DNA of 64,000 bases from Mycobacterium sp. AZCC_0083 (lineage in GTDB: Bacteria > Actinomycetota > Actinomycetes > Mycobacteriales > Mycobacteriaceae). The stretch covers positions 62,001 to 126,000 of the forward strand of contig NZ_JACHGP010000008.1 of NCBI RefSeq assembly GCF_014202335.1. The letters are read 5' to 3'. Shown piece by piece: positions 15,967 to 24,418 of this stretch. How positions within the stretch are numbered: the first letter of the stretch is position 1; the number at the start of each line of letters is the position of its first letter. Both the position numbers and the translations under genes were made by a program. The notes below the pieces were generated by a model. That model had not been told where the DNA came from. It searched no databases and saw nothing but the letters and a program-made list of their open reading frames with translations.

Positions 15967-17496
15967 CTATACTTCTGCCGCACGCATCGCGTTCATGAAG
16001 CGGCTGGTGATTTCGTGTGAGGGCGCTTCGATCACCTCGGCCGCAGGTCCCTCTTCGACGACGTGGCCGTCGGCCATGAACACCACCCGGTCAGCGACCT
16101 CTTTGGCGAACCCGAGTTGGTGTGTCGCGATGATCATCGTCAACCCCTCGTGATGGGCCAGACCACGAATGACGTCGAGCACCTCGGCGACCAGCTCCGG
16201 GTCGAGAGCACTGGTCGGCTCATCGAGAAGCAGCACGCGGGGGTTCATCGCCAGCGCCCGCGCGATACCGACGCGCTGTTGTTGGCCGCCCGACAACCGC
16301 CGCGGCAGCGCATCAGCCCGCTCCGCCATGCCCACCTGGGCCAGCAGTGAGTCAGCGGTGCCGTCGGCATCCACCTTGGGGGTGCCCGTCCAGCACAACG
16401 GCCCGCTGACATTCGCGCGCGCCGACAGATGACTGAATAGGTTGAAGTGCTGGAAGACCATTCCGATCCCCAGCAGCCTGCGTTGTTCCGCGGCCTGGCG
16501 TTCGGTGAGCCGGCGCCCTCGGTCGTCTCGACCGACCACCATGCCCGCGACGGTGATCGCACCCGCGTCGGAGTCCTCGAGTCCGTTTACCATCCGCAGC
16601 AGAGTGCTCTTGCCGGAGCCGCTGCGGCCCAGCAGCGCGACCACTTCGCCGGCACGGATCTCGAGGTCCACACCGTCGAAGATGGTGTGGGCGCCATAGG
16701 ATTTGCGGATTCCGGCCAGCCGAATCAGCGGCGCGCCGATGGTGCGTGGCCCCGGCGGCGGGGATGGTCGGACGCTCGCGATGAGCGGTGCGGACGGCGC
16801 CTCGCGCTGCAGCGGCACAAGCCGCGAGAGCACCGACCTGCGAGTGGTGCGGTCCAGATTGAGTGCGTCCTCGACGAGAAGCTGAACCAGCGTCAGCACT
16901 CCGGTCAGTGCCAGGTACATCACCGCGGTGGAGAAGTAGATCGAGAAGTAGTCGAAGGTCGCCGACGTCAACTGCTGAGTGCGCAAAGTCAATTCGGGCA
17001 CCGCGATGATCGACGCCAACGCCGAGTTCTTCATCGTGGCGATGGCCTCGTTGCCGAGCGCGGGGACCGACATCCGGGCGACCTGGGGCAGCACGACTTT
17101 CATCGCCACCACCCTCGGCGCCAAGCCCAGCGCCCGGGCTGCCGCCAACTGCCCGGGGTCGACGGCGCGCACCCCGGAACGGAATATCTCGGCGAAGAAG
17201 GCCGCCTCGTTCATCGCCAACGCGACCGAGGCCGCCATCAGCGGGGGCAGCGATATTCCGACGTGCGGCAGCGCGGTGAAGACGAAGACCATCTGCAAGA
17301 TCAGTGGGGTACCGCGGTAGATCACCACATAGGCGCGGGCAACGAAGGTGAGTGGCCTGAACCGGGTCAGCTGAGCAGCGGCGAGCAGCAGGCCAAGGAG
17401 TAAACCCCCGGCGAAGCCGTACAAGGTCAGCTGCAAGGTGAACACGATGCCCTCGAGGAGCCAACCCGTGGTGAGGTAGTGCGCGAACTTGTCCAT
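15967..17496 (-). CDS. Polar-amino-acid-type ABC transporter, permease and ATPase fused
   Basis: One 509-residue chain holds both ABC halves. Residues about 1-225 are a HisM/GlnP-type permease (five hydrophobic helices; the EAA-like loop is AARALGLAPRVVAMKVVLPQ). After a proline-rich linker (about 226-255) comes a complete ATPase: Walker A LLGRSGSGKSTLL, Q-loop VFQHFNLFSH, signature RRLSGGQQQRVGIARAL, Walker B LLLDEPTSALD, H-switch IIATHQL. Such permease-ATPase fusions occur in some actinobacterial PAAT importers and give a homodimeric transporter. The gene lies between the binding lipoprotein (20 bases upstream) and the amidase (10 bases downstream). The PAAT class argues for an amino-acid-like substrate, for example an amino-acid amide, and not plain formamide. 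Confidence 0.92.
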   Translation of the reverse strand: MDKFAHYLTTGWLLEGIVFTLQLTLYGFAGGLLLGLLLAAAQLTRFRPLTFVARAYVVIYRGTPLILQMVFVFTALPHVGISLPPLMAASVALAMNEAAFFAEIFRSGVRAVDPGQLAAARALGLAPRVVAMKVVLPQVARMSVPALGNEAIATMKNSALASIIAVPELTLRTQQLTSATFDYFSIYFSTAVMYLALTGVLTLVQLLVEDALNLDRTTRRSVLSRLVPLQREAPSAPLIASVRPSPPPGPRTIGAPLIRLAGIRKSYGAHTIFDGVDLEIRAGEVVALLGRSGSGKSTLLRMVNGLEDSDAGAITVAGMVVGRDDRGRRLTERQAAEQRRLLGIGMVFQHFNLFSHLSARANVSGPLCWTGTPKVDADGTADSLLAQVGMAERADALPRRLSGGQQQRVGIARALAMNPRVLLLDEPTSALDPELVAEVLDVIRGLAHHEGLTMIIATHQLGFAKEVADRVVFMADGHVVEEGPAAEVIEAPSHEITSRFMNAMRAAEV

Positions 17497-17516
17497 ATGT
17501 CGGAGCGGCCGCCGGC

Positions 17517-18440
17517 TCAGCTGGCGCTGAGCACGGTCGGTTGCGCGACGGCGTTCTGGTCAAGCTTCCATTTGCCCGCGAGTTTGCCCTGCAGCCCGGT
17601 GGATTGGATCTCCGTCACCGCTCCGACCAGCGCGTCCCGGAAGTCATGGTTGTCCTTCGGCACACCGATCCCGATCGTGTAGTCCAACATCACGGTGTCC
17701 GCCGAAGCCAGGTCTTGGGAGTGCTCGGCGATGTAGCGGTTCACGGTGTTGACGTCATTCATGTAGGCGTCGGCCCGGCCGGCCAGGATCGCTTGCACGC
17801 AGTCGGAGCTGTTGTCGAAGAGGCTCGTGGTCGGCGCGGGCTTGCCCTCCGCTTCGCATTTGGGCCCGACGGCGTCGACGAGTGGCACCTCGACATAGCC
17901 CTTGTTGAGCGCAACGGTCGAGCCGCACAGCGATGTGTCGATGCCGGTGATCTTCTTCGGATTGCCGTTCTTGACCAGGATCCCGTCGAAAACCTTTGAG
18001 TAACTGACGAAATCGACGCCACCCTGCGCGCGTTCCTTCGTGGCGTAGAGGTTCGAGAGAATCCAGTCCGCCCTGCCGCTGGACACGGTGGGGATCAGTT
18101 CGGAGAAGCCGACCGATACATAGCCGACGGAGAACCCCAGGCATGCTCCGATGGCGTTACCGAGATCGATGTCGAAACCCTGATACCTACTCGGGTCGTT
18201 CGGGTCGACGGTCTCGTAACCGGGTGTGTACGGATTGAGCGCGTTGGTCATCGTCTTGCCGACCAGTTTGGGGTGCTGCTGACGCAGCTGGGTGCACGCA
18301 GCGGAATTCGCGACGTCGGCGTACTCGCTACTGGCAGCGGGCTTGCCGGCATCGGTGGTGGATGAGCATCCGGCCAGGGCAGCGACCGCACACAGGAGGA
18401 TGCCGATGGCTCGTACCGCGGCCGTCCGTCTCGATGTCAT
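17517..18440 (-). CDS. Substrate-binding lipoprotein of the ABC importer
   Basis: This 307-residue solute-binding protein (SBP_bac_3 type) has an N-terminal lipobox LAGC whose Cys is near residue 24, so it is anchored in the outer leaflet of the membrane after lipid attachment. Domain cues are YQGFDIDLGNAIGACLGF, the fingerprint of amino-acid-binding proteins, GRADWILSNLYATKERAQG, and the closing GVPKDNHDFRDALVGAVTEIQ. The start at 18440 follows AGGAGG ten bases upstream; further starts up to 18545 would precede an implausible leader. It is the first gene of the operon with the fused transporter and the amidase. An 11-bp FadR-like operator lies 30 bases before its start. Confidence 0.9.
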   Translation of the reverse strand: MTSRRTAAVRAIGILLCAVAALAGCSSTTDAGKPAASSEYADVANSAACTQLRQQHPKLVGKTMTNALNPYTPGYETVDPNDPSRYQGFDIDLGNAIGACLGFSVGYVSVGFSELIPTVSSGRADWILSNLYATKERAQGGVDFVSYSKVFDGILVKNGNPKKITGIDTSLCGSTVALNKGYVEVPLVDAVGPKCEAEGKPAPTTSLFDNSSDCVQAILAGRADAYMNDVNTVNRYIAEHSQDLASADTVMLDYTIGIGVPKDNHDFRDALVGAVTEIQSTGLQGKLAGKWKLDQNAVAQPTVLSAS

Positions 18441-18469
18441 TGTCCAGCGCCTCCTATGCATTGGCCGGA

Positions 18470-18480
18470 TGGTCCGACCA
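18470..18480. promoter_or_regulatory. FadR-type operator candidate 1
   Basis: TGGTCCGACCA is a perfect palindrome around a central base and matches the core of known FadR-subfamily GntR operators (TGGTNNNACCA). It lies 30 bases upstream of the binding-protein start. A near copy is at 18610-18620. Binding by the divergent GntR protein is inference. Confidence 0.55.
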
Positions 18481-18609
18481 AGTGACATGGGCAGCGTAGG
18501 TCGCGGACCTGTGATCGGCAGGGTGAGATGGGTTGATTTACACACCCTTTACCGACACCCCGGATTGCTTTACACGGCGTAACATCCGCGACGAGCTAGC
18601 ACGGCAACT

Positions 18610-18620
18610 TGGCCGGACCA
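18610..18620. promoter_or_regulatory. FadR-type operator candidate 2
   Basis: TGGCCGGACCA equals site 1 in 10 of 11 positions when read on the other strand. It lies about 46 bases upstream of the gntR start, so the two sites flank the divergent promoter region, one in front of each gene. This arrangement suits a regulator that controls both its own gene and the amide operon. Confidence 0.5.
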
Positions 18621-18665
18621 TCTGACCTATCATGTGGCGCACCAGCACACTCGAAGGAGTCACAG

Positions 18666-19376
18666 ATGACCCAGCTGCCAGCACCGCGCCGCGGCCAGAG
18701 CATGTCGGTGGTGCTGGCCGCCCACTTCGAGCGGCTGATCGCCACCCGAGAATTGGCGCCGGGAGAACGACTTCCCTCCGAGCGGGTACTTGCCGAATCC
18801 TTCGACGTGTCACGGTCCACCCTGCGCGAGGCGATGCACGAACTCGAGGCCAAACGCCTGATCGATCGCAGGCCCGGCCGCGGTACCATCGTCCTTGCCG
18901 TCCAACAGAATTCGACCGACCTGCGCAACCTCGACGTCGACGACGTGAGTCAGGCGCACGCCGCCGAACTGCGCGAGATCATCGAACCGTCGATTGCCGC
19001 ACTTGCCGCAAGCCGGGCAAGTCCGTCGAACAAGCTGCAACTCAGCGACGTCTTGGACAGGTCGCACGAGAACCTGTTGCAGTCGGAGTCGCTGCGACTG
19101 GACGTCGAGTTCCATCTGCTGCTGGCCCGCGCCGCGCAAAATCCACTGCTGGAGTCGCTGCAGGAGATGAGCAGTGGATGGACGAACGACGTCAGGCAGT
19201 TCTCGCACGCAACCCGCCGGGGCCGCCGGATCTCCACGCAGGGGCACCACCGTATCTACCAGGCGATCTGCGATCACGACCCGGTAGCCGCGCAGGAGGC
19301 CATGGTGCTTCACCTCCAGGACGTCAAGGACCTCATTGCCCGGGCGGCCAGCCACCAGGGCAGACCGAAGGCCTGA
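18666..19376 (+). CDS. GntR-family regulator, FadR subgroup
   Basis: The 236-residue protein starts at the ATG preceded by GAAGGAG. Residues about 12-80 form the winged helix with the GntR signature LAPGERLPSERVLAESFDVSRSTLREAMHELEAKRLI, then the wing RRPGRGTIV. The C-terminal part (about 95-225) is the all-helical FCD ligand domain; its usual metal-binding residues can be recognised in DVEFHLLLARAAQNP and HHRIYQAICDHDPVAAQEAM. FCD regulators sense carboxylates or amino-acid-like ligands through a metal ion. It is divergent to the amide uptake and hydrolysis operon, whose promoter region carries two matching operator candidates, so it is probably that operon's repressor. Confidence 0.9.
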   Translation: MTQLPAPRRGQSMSVVLAAHFERLIATRELAPGERLPSERVLAESFDVSRSTLREAMHELEAKRLIDRRPGRGTIVLAVQQNSTDLRNLDVDDVSQAHAAELREIIEPSIAALAASRASPSNKLQLSDVLDRSHENLLQSESLRLDVEFHLLLARAAQNPLLESLQEMSSGWTNDVRQFSHATRRGRRISTQGHHRIYQAICDHDPVAAQEAMVLHLQDVKDLIARAASHQGRPKA

Positions 19377-19492
19377 GCAACCGGAGCGCACTGGCGTGCC
19401 CTTGGCGCGACCTCGCCGCAAGCAGCCGGGCATTCAGCCGCACGGTGCTTCGATCGGCGTGGGCTGGTGCAGGATCGCAGCCACCGCTGCTA

Positions 19493-19519
19493 GGTCTGCT
19501 AGCAGATCGCTAGCAGACC
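19493..19519. promoter_or_regulatory. Operator palindrome of the VapBC module
   Basis: GGTCTGCTAGC and GCTAGCAGACC are perfect 11-bp inverted arms around AGATC, ending 26 bases before the vapB start. VapBC complexes commonly repress their own operon at such inverted repeats. Symmetry is seen directly; binding is inferred. Confidence 0.65.
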
Positions 19520-19545
19520 GCAACCTATTCGCATACAATCGCGGC

Positions 19546-19761
19546 ATGCGAACTCTGCATTTGCGCAACGTGCCCGACGACGTGATGAACCGGCTCGAAC
19601 GGCTGGCGCGCGCAGCGAGCACGTCGGTTACGGCCGTGGCCATCCGGGAGCTCGACGCTGCGACGCGCAGGGTGGACAACGCCGCATTGATCGCCACGCT
19701 GCCCGACCTGGACGTCCCGGCCGACGCGATCGCCGAGCACATCGCCGCCGATCGCAGGTGA
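19546..19761 (+). CDS. VapB-type (FitA-like ribbon-helix-helix) antitoxin
   Basis: The 71-residue protein starts with MRTLHLRNVPDDVMNRLERLARAASTSVTAVAIREL, a ribbon-helix-helix DNA-binding domain of the FitA/VapB kind. The C-terminal tail (LPDLDVPADAIAEHIAADRR) would wrap around the toxin and ends with arginines, which often block the PIN active site. Its stop overlaps the GTG start of the toxin gene. The palindrome at 19493-19519 lies just upstream. It is short and intact, with a clear partner. The numbered VapB type cannot be assigned from sequence alone. Confidence 0.85.
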   Translation: MRTLHLRNVPDDVMNRLERLARAASTSVTAVAIRELDAATRRVDNAALIATLPDLDVPADAIAEHIAADRR

Positions 19762-20141
19762 TCGTTCTCGATGCTTCGGCAGCGGTATCGGCACTGCTGA
19801 ATGACGGTCAGGCGCGTCGCCTAGTCACCACCGAGACCATCCACGTCCCACACCTCGTGGATACCGAAGTGGTGAGCGCAATGCGAAGACAGGTTCTCGC
19901 GGGCCGGTTGATGGCCGAGGATGCACACCGCGCCATAGGTGTATGGAGACAGTTGGGGCTGATTCGCTACGCCGCACCGCCGCTGCTGGAACGCGTCTGG
20001 GAACTACGAGCGACCGTGACCTCGTATGACGCAATGTATGTCGCTCTGGCCGAGAATCTCGGCTGCCCGCTGACAACAGCCGATGCGCGATTGGCCAGTG
20101 CAAGCGGTCCGCGCTGCGCCATCACCGTCGTGCCTCGATGA
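19758..20141 (+). CDS. VapC-type PIN-domain ribonuclease toxin
   Basis: The 127-residue PIN protein has the acidic metal-binding residues in order: D5 in VLDASAAV, E in LVDTEVVSAM, D in VTSYDAMYVALAE and D in LTTADARLA. The start is the GTG overlapping the end of the antitoxin gene, so toxin synthesis depends on antitoxin translation. VapC toxins cut tRNAs or rRNA and stop growth when free of VapB. The module appears complete and is followed, 36 bases on, by an unrelated conserved gene. Confidence 0.9.
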   Translation: MIVLDASAAVSALLNDGQARRLVTTETIHVPHLVDTEVVSAMRRQVLAGRLMAEDAHRAIGVWRQLGLIRYAAPPLLERVWELRATVTSYDAMYVALAENLGCPLTTADARLASASGPRCAITVVPR

Positions 20142-20177
20142 ACCGCGGTGTCACCGCCCGTAAGTAGCGTCCGTGCC

Positions 20178-21317
20178 ATGAACGAAGGACGCAAGCGCCG
20201 CATGGCCAAGCAGGTGCGACGCGACGCGCGGCGGATGAAGACGCGCGACGAGGAAACCCCAGAGGAAGCCCCCGGCGAACCTCCAGAGGGAATGCTGCTA
20301 GTCGAGGAAGTGCGCCGGGCACTGGACACCGGGCATCCGCTGGATCTCCTCGGGGCAGCCAGCATGACGATCGAGGCGGCGAAGCCCGACCCGCTTGCCG
20401 CCTATGTGAAGTCTCGCGAGCAGCGCGACCCCGTCCGTCTCGACGATCTCGTCGCGGCCTTCGTCGGTGTACCGGTTCCGGAGACCACCGCGCTGCTGGC
20501 GGTATTCGCCGAACTGCTGGTCGACGACAAGGATCTACGGCTCAGGTGCGAAGCAGAGGTTGCCGCGCGCCACGACCCCCTGCCGCAGTGGATCTCCGGT
20601 CTGCCGCAGGTCGACGTGTACCGGGCAGTGCGGATGACGCACGTGTTGGGTGACGACGACGAACTGGTGATCGGCGCCCGACTTGCCAGCGGGCACGAAT
20701 TGACCTGCGTCGCCTACATCGATCACCTGTCAATGTCGGAGGTCAAAGACGCGTTCTACGTGGCAGATTCGATCGAGCACGTGATCTCCGTTGCCGCAGA
20801 GCGCAACACCGATCCCGACAAGAGCTTCGTCGACATGACCCTTGCCGACGCCCGCGCGTGGATCCAGCATGGGCTCGACCGGTTACCGTTCGTAGTGCGA
20901 ACCGACTCGTGGCCGGATTGTCGACCACTGGTGCAGTGGTTGATCGGACACATGCCCGAAGGTGGCCAGAAATACGAATCGCCGTCCTGGGATGAGGAGT
21001 CGACGGTGGAGTTGCGCGACCAGTTCTTCGCCTCCTCCGCAGGCGCGCCGTTCGATGACTACGACCACCGAGAGCTTTTGCTCAAGCTCCTGGACACGGG
21101 CACGGAGGATCCGTTGCGGTGGAGTGCGGCGCGTATGGCGCAGGTTTTCGCCGGGTCGTTCGGCGAAGACACTTCGCTACGGGCCGTGCTTGATGTTCCA
21201 GAGCTCCTCCGGGCATTCGTGCCGTTCGCCCACGCGCAGAGCGGCATTCGGGACGAACTCACCGCTGAAGCACTCGCCGTGATCGACGAGATGAGCCCAG
21301 GTCACGAGCGGGTGTAG
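20178..21317 (+). CDS. Conserved-looking hypothetical protein, 379 residues
   Basis: I do not recognise this gene. From the ATG at 20178 it codes a soluble acidic protein. Residues 1-45 are basic and then E/P-rich (RRMAKQVRRDARRMK; EETPEEAPGEPPEG), perhaps a flexible nucleic-acid-binding tail. Residues 50-379 look globular with many leucine/alanine helices and no signal peptide or membrane segment. Single motifs such as DNA-binding folds or catalytic signatures are not seen. It stands between the VapBC and HipBA modules in the same direction, but spacing of more than 30 bases on the VapC side and a separate operator before HipB suggest its own transcription. Codon use looks normal for the chromosome. 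Confidence 0.7.
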   Translation: MNEGRKRRMAKQVRRDARRMKTRDEETPEEAPGEPPEGMLLVEEVRRALDTGHPLDLLGAASMTIEAAKPDPLAAYVKSREQRDPVRLDDLVAAFVGVPVPETTALLAVFAELLVDDKDLRLRCEAEVAARHDPLPQWISGLPQVDVYRAVRMTHVLGDDDELVIGARLASGHELTCVAYIDHLSMSEVKDAFYVADSIEHVISVAAERNTDPDKSFVDMTLADARAWIQHGLDRLPFVVRTDSWPDCRPLVQWLIGHMPEGGQKYESPSWDEESTVELRDQFFASSAGAPFDDYDHRELLLKLLDTGTEDPLRWSAARMAQVFAGSFGEDTSLRAVLDVPELLRAFVPFAHAQSGIRDELTAEALAVIDEMSPGHERV

Positions 21318-21348
21318 GCGTCGGGGTCCTATTCGCGCTCACGCTCTT

Positions 21349-21376
21349 CCTTATGATCTATATGCCATGCATAAGG
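21349..21376. promoter_or_regulatory. HipB operator candidate, distal
   Basis: Inverted arms CCTTATG (21349-21355) and CATAAGG (21370-21376) are separated by 14 bases. They resemble the proximal pair at 21411-21434, which has a shorter spacer, as expected for a HipB-type repressor with several sites. Binding is inferred. Confidence 0.4.
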
Positions 21377-21410
21377 ACCTTGACGTGACGCCATGCCGAG
21401 TCCATGCTGT

Positions 21411-21434
21411 TTATGCCTGACTTTCCGGGCATAA
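21411..21434. promoter_or_regulatory. HipB operator candidate, proximal
   Basis: TTATGCC and GGCATAA form perfect inverted arms around 10 bases, directly upstream of the AAGGAG ribosome binding site of hipB. The position explains why the upstream ATG at 21404 is unlikely as the start: the operator would lie within the coding region. HipB proteins repress their own operon at such repeats. Confidence 0.55.
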
Positions 21435-21442
21435 GGAGTGAA

Positions 21443-21694
21443 GTGGCGGATCCCCGACGCAGGAAGCCCAGAACCGACGATGCTATGCCTGAAATATCAA
21501 ACTTAGGCCGATTCTTTGCTGCTAGGCGAATCGAGCTGCGGCTCACCCAACAAACACTTGCTGACCTCGCCGGCGTGTCCCGCTACAGCGTCCAGGCACT
21601 TGAACGGGGCAGTGGCGGAATCAAACTGGCCTCCGTCGTGGATATTGCGGACATCCTAGGCTTGCGGCTTCAAGCCACGAACGAGTCTGAATGA
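21443..21694 (+). CDS. hipB: HipB-like XRE antitoxin/repressor
   Basis: From the GTG at 21443 (AAGGAG four bases before) the protein has 83 residues. Residues about 20-75 are an XRE helix-turn-helix: FFAARRIELRLTQQTLADLAGVSRYSVQALERGSGGIKLASVVDIADILGLRL. The text LERGSGGIKLASVVDIADILGL is nearly the standard HipB pattern. The last codon overlaps the hipA start (ATGA). An ATG at 21404 in the same frame would add residues over the operator and is less likely. HipB binds and silences the HipA kinase and represses the operon. Confidence 0.82.
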   Translation: MADPRRRKPRTDDAMPEISNLGRFFAARRIELRLTQQTLADLAGVSRYSVQALERGSGGIKLASVVDIADILGLRLQATNESE

Positions 21695-22920
21695 CGGCAG
21701 CAGAACCGCTCGACCTCCGGGCGATAACCGACGCAGACGTCTACATCGACGACGCGCTCTCGGGCAAGCTCACCCGCCAGAGCCAAGATTCGATCACCTT
21801 CGATTACCTGCCTGCCGAGCCGAGCACCGAGCCATCGGTTCGCGACCGATCGGTCTCGTGGTCACTACTGAGAACAGACGAGTACCCGCGAACAGCCACC
21901 GGCGGCGCCGTCCCGCCCTTCTTCGCCGGACTACTCCCCGAGGGTGTCCGACTCGGTGTCGTGACCTCTTCGACAAAGACATCGGCTGACGACCACCTCA
22001 CCCTGCTACTCGCTGTCGGCGCCGACACGATAGGAAACGTGCGAGTCGTCCCTGCCGGCACTCCGCCCCCATCACGACTTCCCATGTTTCAACCCGGCCG
22101 CGACAACGACTTCCGTGCCGTGTACGCCAAACTAACCGGCTCCGTCGACGCAGATCCCGTCGGCTTGGCTGGAGTTCAACCCAAAGTGAGCGCCCTGACG
22201 TGGTCTACGACGACGCGCACCAGCGCGGGACCCGCGATCCTCAAGCTCGGCCCAGCCCAGTTCCCTCGACTCGTCGAGAACGAGCACTTCTTCATGAGAA
22301 TGGCTGCCGCCTGCGGTCTCCGAGTTCCTAGAACCTCGCTAATCCACGACGCCAACGGGCACAGCGCACTATTGGTCACGCGGTTCGACCGCGATCGAGA
22401 AACCCGGATCGCGCAGGAAGACGCCTGTCAGGTCGATGGCATCTATCCAGCATCGAAGTACCGCATCAAAACCGAGACCGCCATCAACACCCTCGCCGAC
22501 GCATGTGCGCGCGGTGGCGGATCGAAGGCGGCAGCAGTTCTAGAGCTGCTGAAAACCGTTGTGTTCTCCTGGCTTATCGGTAACGGCGATCTCCATGGCA
22601 AGAATCTATCGATCTACAACCCCACCGGTATCTGGCAGCCGACGCCGGCCTATGACCTCCTCACCACCCAGCCCTATGCCGGCTGGAAAGACCCCATGGC
22701 ACTGAACCTCTTCGGCCGAGCCAACAAGCTCGACCGCCCCCATTTCCTCTACGCCGCGGAACAACTCGGCCTCCGAAGCCGTGCGCCGTCGAAAATGATC
22801 GACTCGGTTGTTCATGCCGCCGGTGAGTGGCCAGACCGGTGCGCAGAAATCGGCTTCGACACGCGGCAGACGCAATTGCTTGCCGACATGCTGCGCGCGC
22901 GCATCGAAACCCTAAAGTAG
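21691..22920 (+). CDS. hipA: HipA-type serine/threonine kinase toxin
   Basis: The 409-residue protein shows the family landmarks: an N-terminal couple domain with GGAVPPFFAGLLPEG, the kinase loop GLAGVQPKVSAL, the ATP-lysine strand AILKLGPAQFPRLVENEHFFMRMA, FDR in LLVTRFDRDRE, the catalytic loop IGNGDLHGKNLSIY and the metal-binding YDLLTT. HipA of E. coli phosphorylates glutamyl-tRNA synthetase and causes persistence; related kinases use other synthetases. Coupling to hipB by ATGA and full length (HipA is about 440 residues) argue for a working module. GC content seems slightly lower and arginine/threonine codons more mixed than in neighbouring core genes, compatible with horizontal origin. 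Confidence 0.9.
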   Translation: MTAAEPLDLRAITDADVYIDDALSGKLTRQSQDSITFDYLPAEPSTEPSVRDRSVSWSLLRTDEYPRTATGGAVPPFFAGLLPEGVRLGVVTSSTKTSADDHLTLLLAVGADTIGNVRVVPAGTPPPSRLPMFQPGRDNDFRAVYAKLTGSVDADPVGLAGVQPKVSALTWSTTTRTSAGPAILKLGPAQFPRLVENEHFFMRMAAACGLRVPRTSLIHDANGHSALLVTRFDRDRETRIAQEDACQVDGIYPASKYRIKTETAINTLADACARGGGSKAAAVLELLKTVVFSWLIGNGDLHGKNLSIYNPTGIWQPTPAYDLLTTQPYAGWKDPMALNLFGRANKLDRPHFLYAAEQLGLRSRAPSKMIDSVVHAAGEWPDRCAEIGFDTRQTQLLADMLRARIETLK

Positions 22921-22985
22921 CGGGCGATTGCGCAGTGTGGGGGCGAGGGGTTCGAGCCATGCACGAGCGCGGTGGACGAATGGGC

Positions 22986-24404
22986 TCAGTCGGTCAGTGC
23001 CTTCTTGGGCACGCCTCGTGATGCGGCGATCCCGAGGAGCATGGCGGCGGCAGCGGCGAGCACGGCGATGAGTGCGCCCTGCGACGGTGATGCGGCGTCG
23101 CGGGCGCCCGTGGCTGCAAGCGCGGTGAGTGCGGCGAGTCCGATGGCGTTGCCGAGGCTGAGGGTGGTGGATGCGAGGCCGTTCGCGACGCCTTGTTGGG
23201 TGTGATGCACGCCCGTCGCGGCGGCAACCCACATCGACGTCCAAACGATGCCTTGCCCGAACCCGGAGATGAGCAGACCGGGAACGGCCATCCAGATGCC
23301 GCTGTCGGATTGGAAGGCGATCGCGAGCAGTGCGGTCCCGGGGATGCCGACGCCGAATCCGAGCAGAACTGTGCGTCGTGCGCCGATGCGGTTGACGACG
23401 CGTTCGCCGGCCTGTGTACCGGACGCGATCGCGATCGAGGGGATGAGGAAGATCAAGCCGGTCTGCAACGCCGAGAGGCCGCGGATCTGTTGGAACAGCT
23501 CGGTCAGGAAGTAGGGCAACGCCCCGAACGTGCCCATGAACACGAAGGTGATCGCGGCCGCGGATAGCAGACTGCGGTTGCGCACGAGATCGGGCGCAAT
23601 CAGCGGATCCGCGCTGCGCCGTTCGATGTTCGTGAACGCGATCGCGGCGCCAACAGCCAGCAGCATCGCACCCCACACGTTGATCGACGTCCATCCGCTG
23701 ATGGGTCCTTCGACGATCGCGAAGACCAAGGCCAAGGCTGCCAGGGTCCCTGCGACTGCGCCGAAGACGTCGAATAGGTGTGCCCCATGGCGCAACTCGT
23801 CGCGGGGGATGAAGCGCAGCGCGCCGACGATGACGATGGCGGCGAGGGGCACGTTGACGAAGAACACCGCCGGCCAGCCGAAGGCTTGGGTGAGGATCCC
23901 GCCGAGTAGTGCGCCGAGAGTTAGTCCGCTGGCTCCGGCGCCGCCCCAGACTGCGAGGGCTCGGTTCCGCGCGGGACCTTCGGCGAACAGACTCCCAATC
24001 AGGGCGAGCGTCGATGGCAGCAGCAGCGCTCCACCGATGCCCTGCACGGCACGCGCGGCCACGATGGCCGGTGCGTTCGGGGCGAGGCCACCGGCTAGTG
24101 AACCGATCGCATAGAGCGCCAGCGCGGCGATGAACACGCGTCTCCTGCCCAGTAGGTCAGCGGCGCGGCCTCCCAACAGGAGGAAGCCGCCGGAGAACAC
24201 GGCGTAGGCGCCGACCACCCACTGCAACGACTGAGGGCTGAAGTCGAGGCGGGCTCCGATCTCGGGCAGTGCGACGAAGACGATGTTGATGTCTAGGGAG
24301 AAGATCAGCTGCGCCATCGCCAGCAGGGCCAGAGCGACGCCCAGCCTGGGAGCCGGTGACCCCGAGCTTCGTGCGGGATCGTCTTGGGTGGTCTCGGTCA
24401 TCAT
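22986..24404 (-). CDS. Drug-efflux MFS transporter of the DHA2 (14-helix) family
   Basis: This 472-residue membrane protein has about 14 hydrophobic helices. Motif A appears after helix 2 as GGRAADLLGRRRVF, the helix-1 antiporter residues as SLDINIVFVALPEIGARL, and the motif-C-like WGGAGASGLTLGALLGGILTQAFGWPAVFFVNVP is the hallmark of EmrB/QacA-type proton-drug antiporters. The start is MMTETT at 24404. It is transcribed away from an ArsR-type gene; both share a 90-base promoter region with an imperfect palindrome. The most likely role is efflux of a toxic organic compound that is sensed by the neighbouring regulator. The substrate is unknown. Confidence 0.9.
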   Translation of the reverse strand: MMTETTQDDPARSSGSPAPRLGVALALLAMAQLIFSLDINIVFVALPEIGARLDFSPQSLQWVVGAYAVFSGGFLLLGGRAADLLGRRRVFIAALALYAIGSLAGGLAPNAPAIVAARAVQGIGGALLLPSTLALIGSLFAEGPARNRALAVWGGAGASGLTLGALLGGILTQAFGWPAVFFVNVPLAAIVIVGALRFIPRDELRHGAHLFDVFGAVAGTLAALALVFAIVEGPISGWTSINVWGAMLLAVGAAIAFTNIERRSADPLIAPDLVRNRSLLSAAAITFVFMGTFGALPYFLTELFQQIRGLSALQTGLIFLIPSIAIASGTQAGERVVNRIGARRTVLLGFGVGIPGTALLAIAFQSDSGIWMAVPGLLISGFGQGIVWTSMWVAAATGVHHTQQGVANGLASTTLSLGNAIGLAALTALAATGARDAASPSQGALIAVLAAAAAMLLGIAASRGVPKKALTD

Positions 24405-24418
24405 CGTTCCAATCCTCG

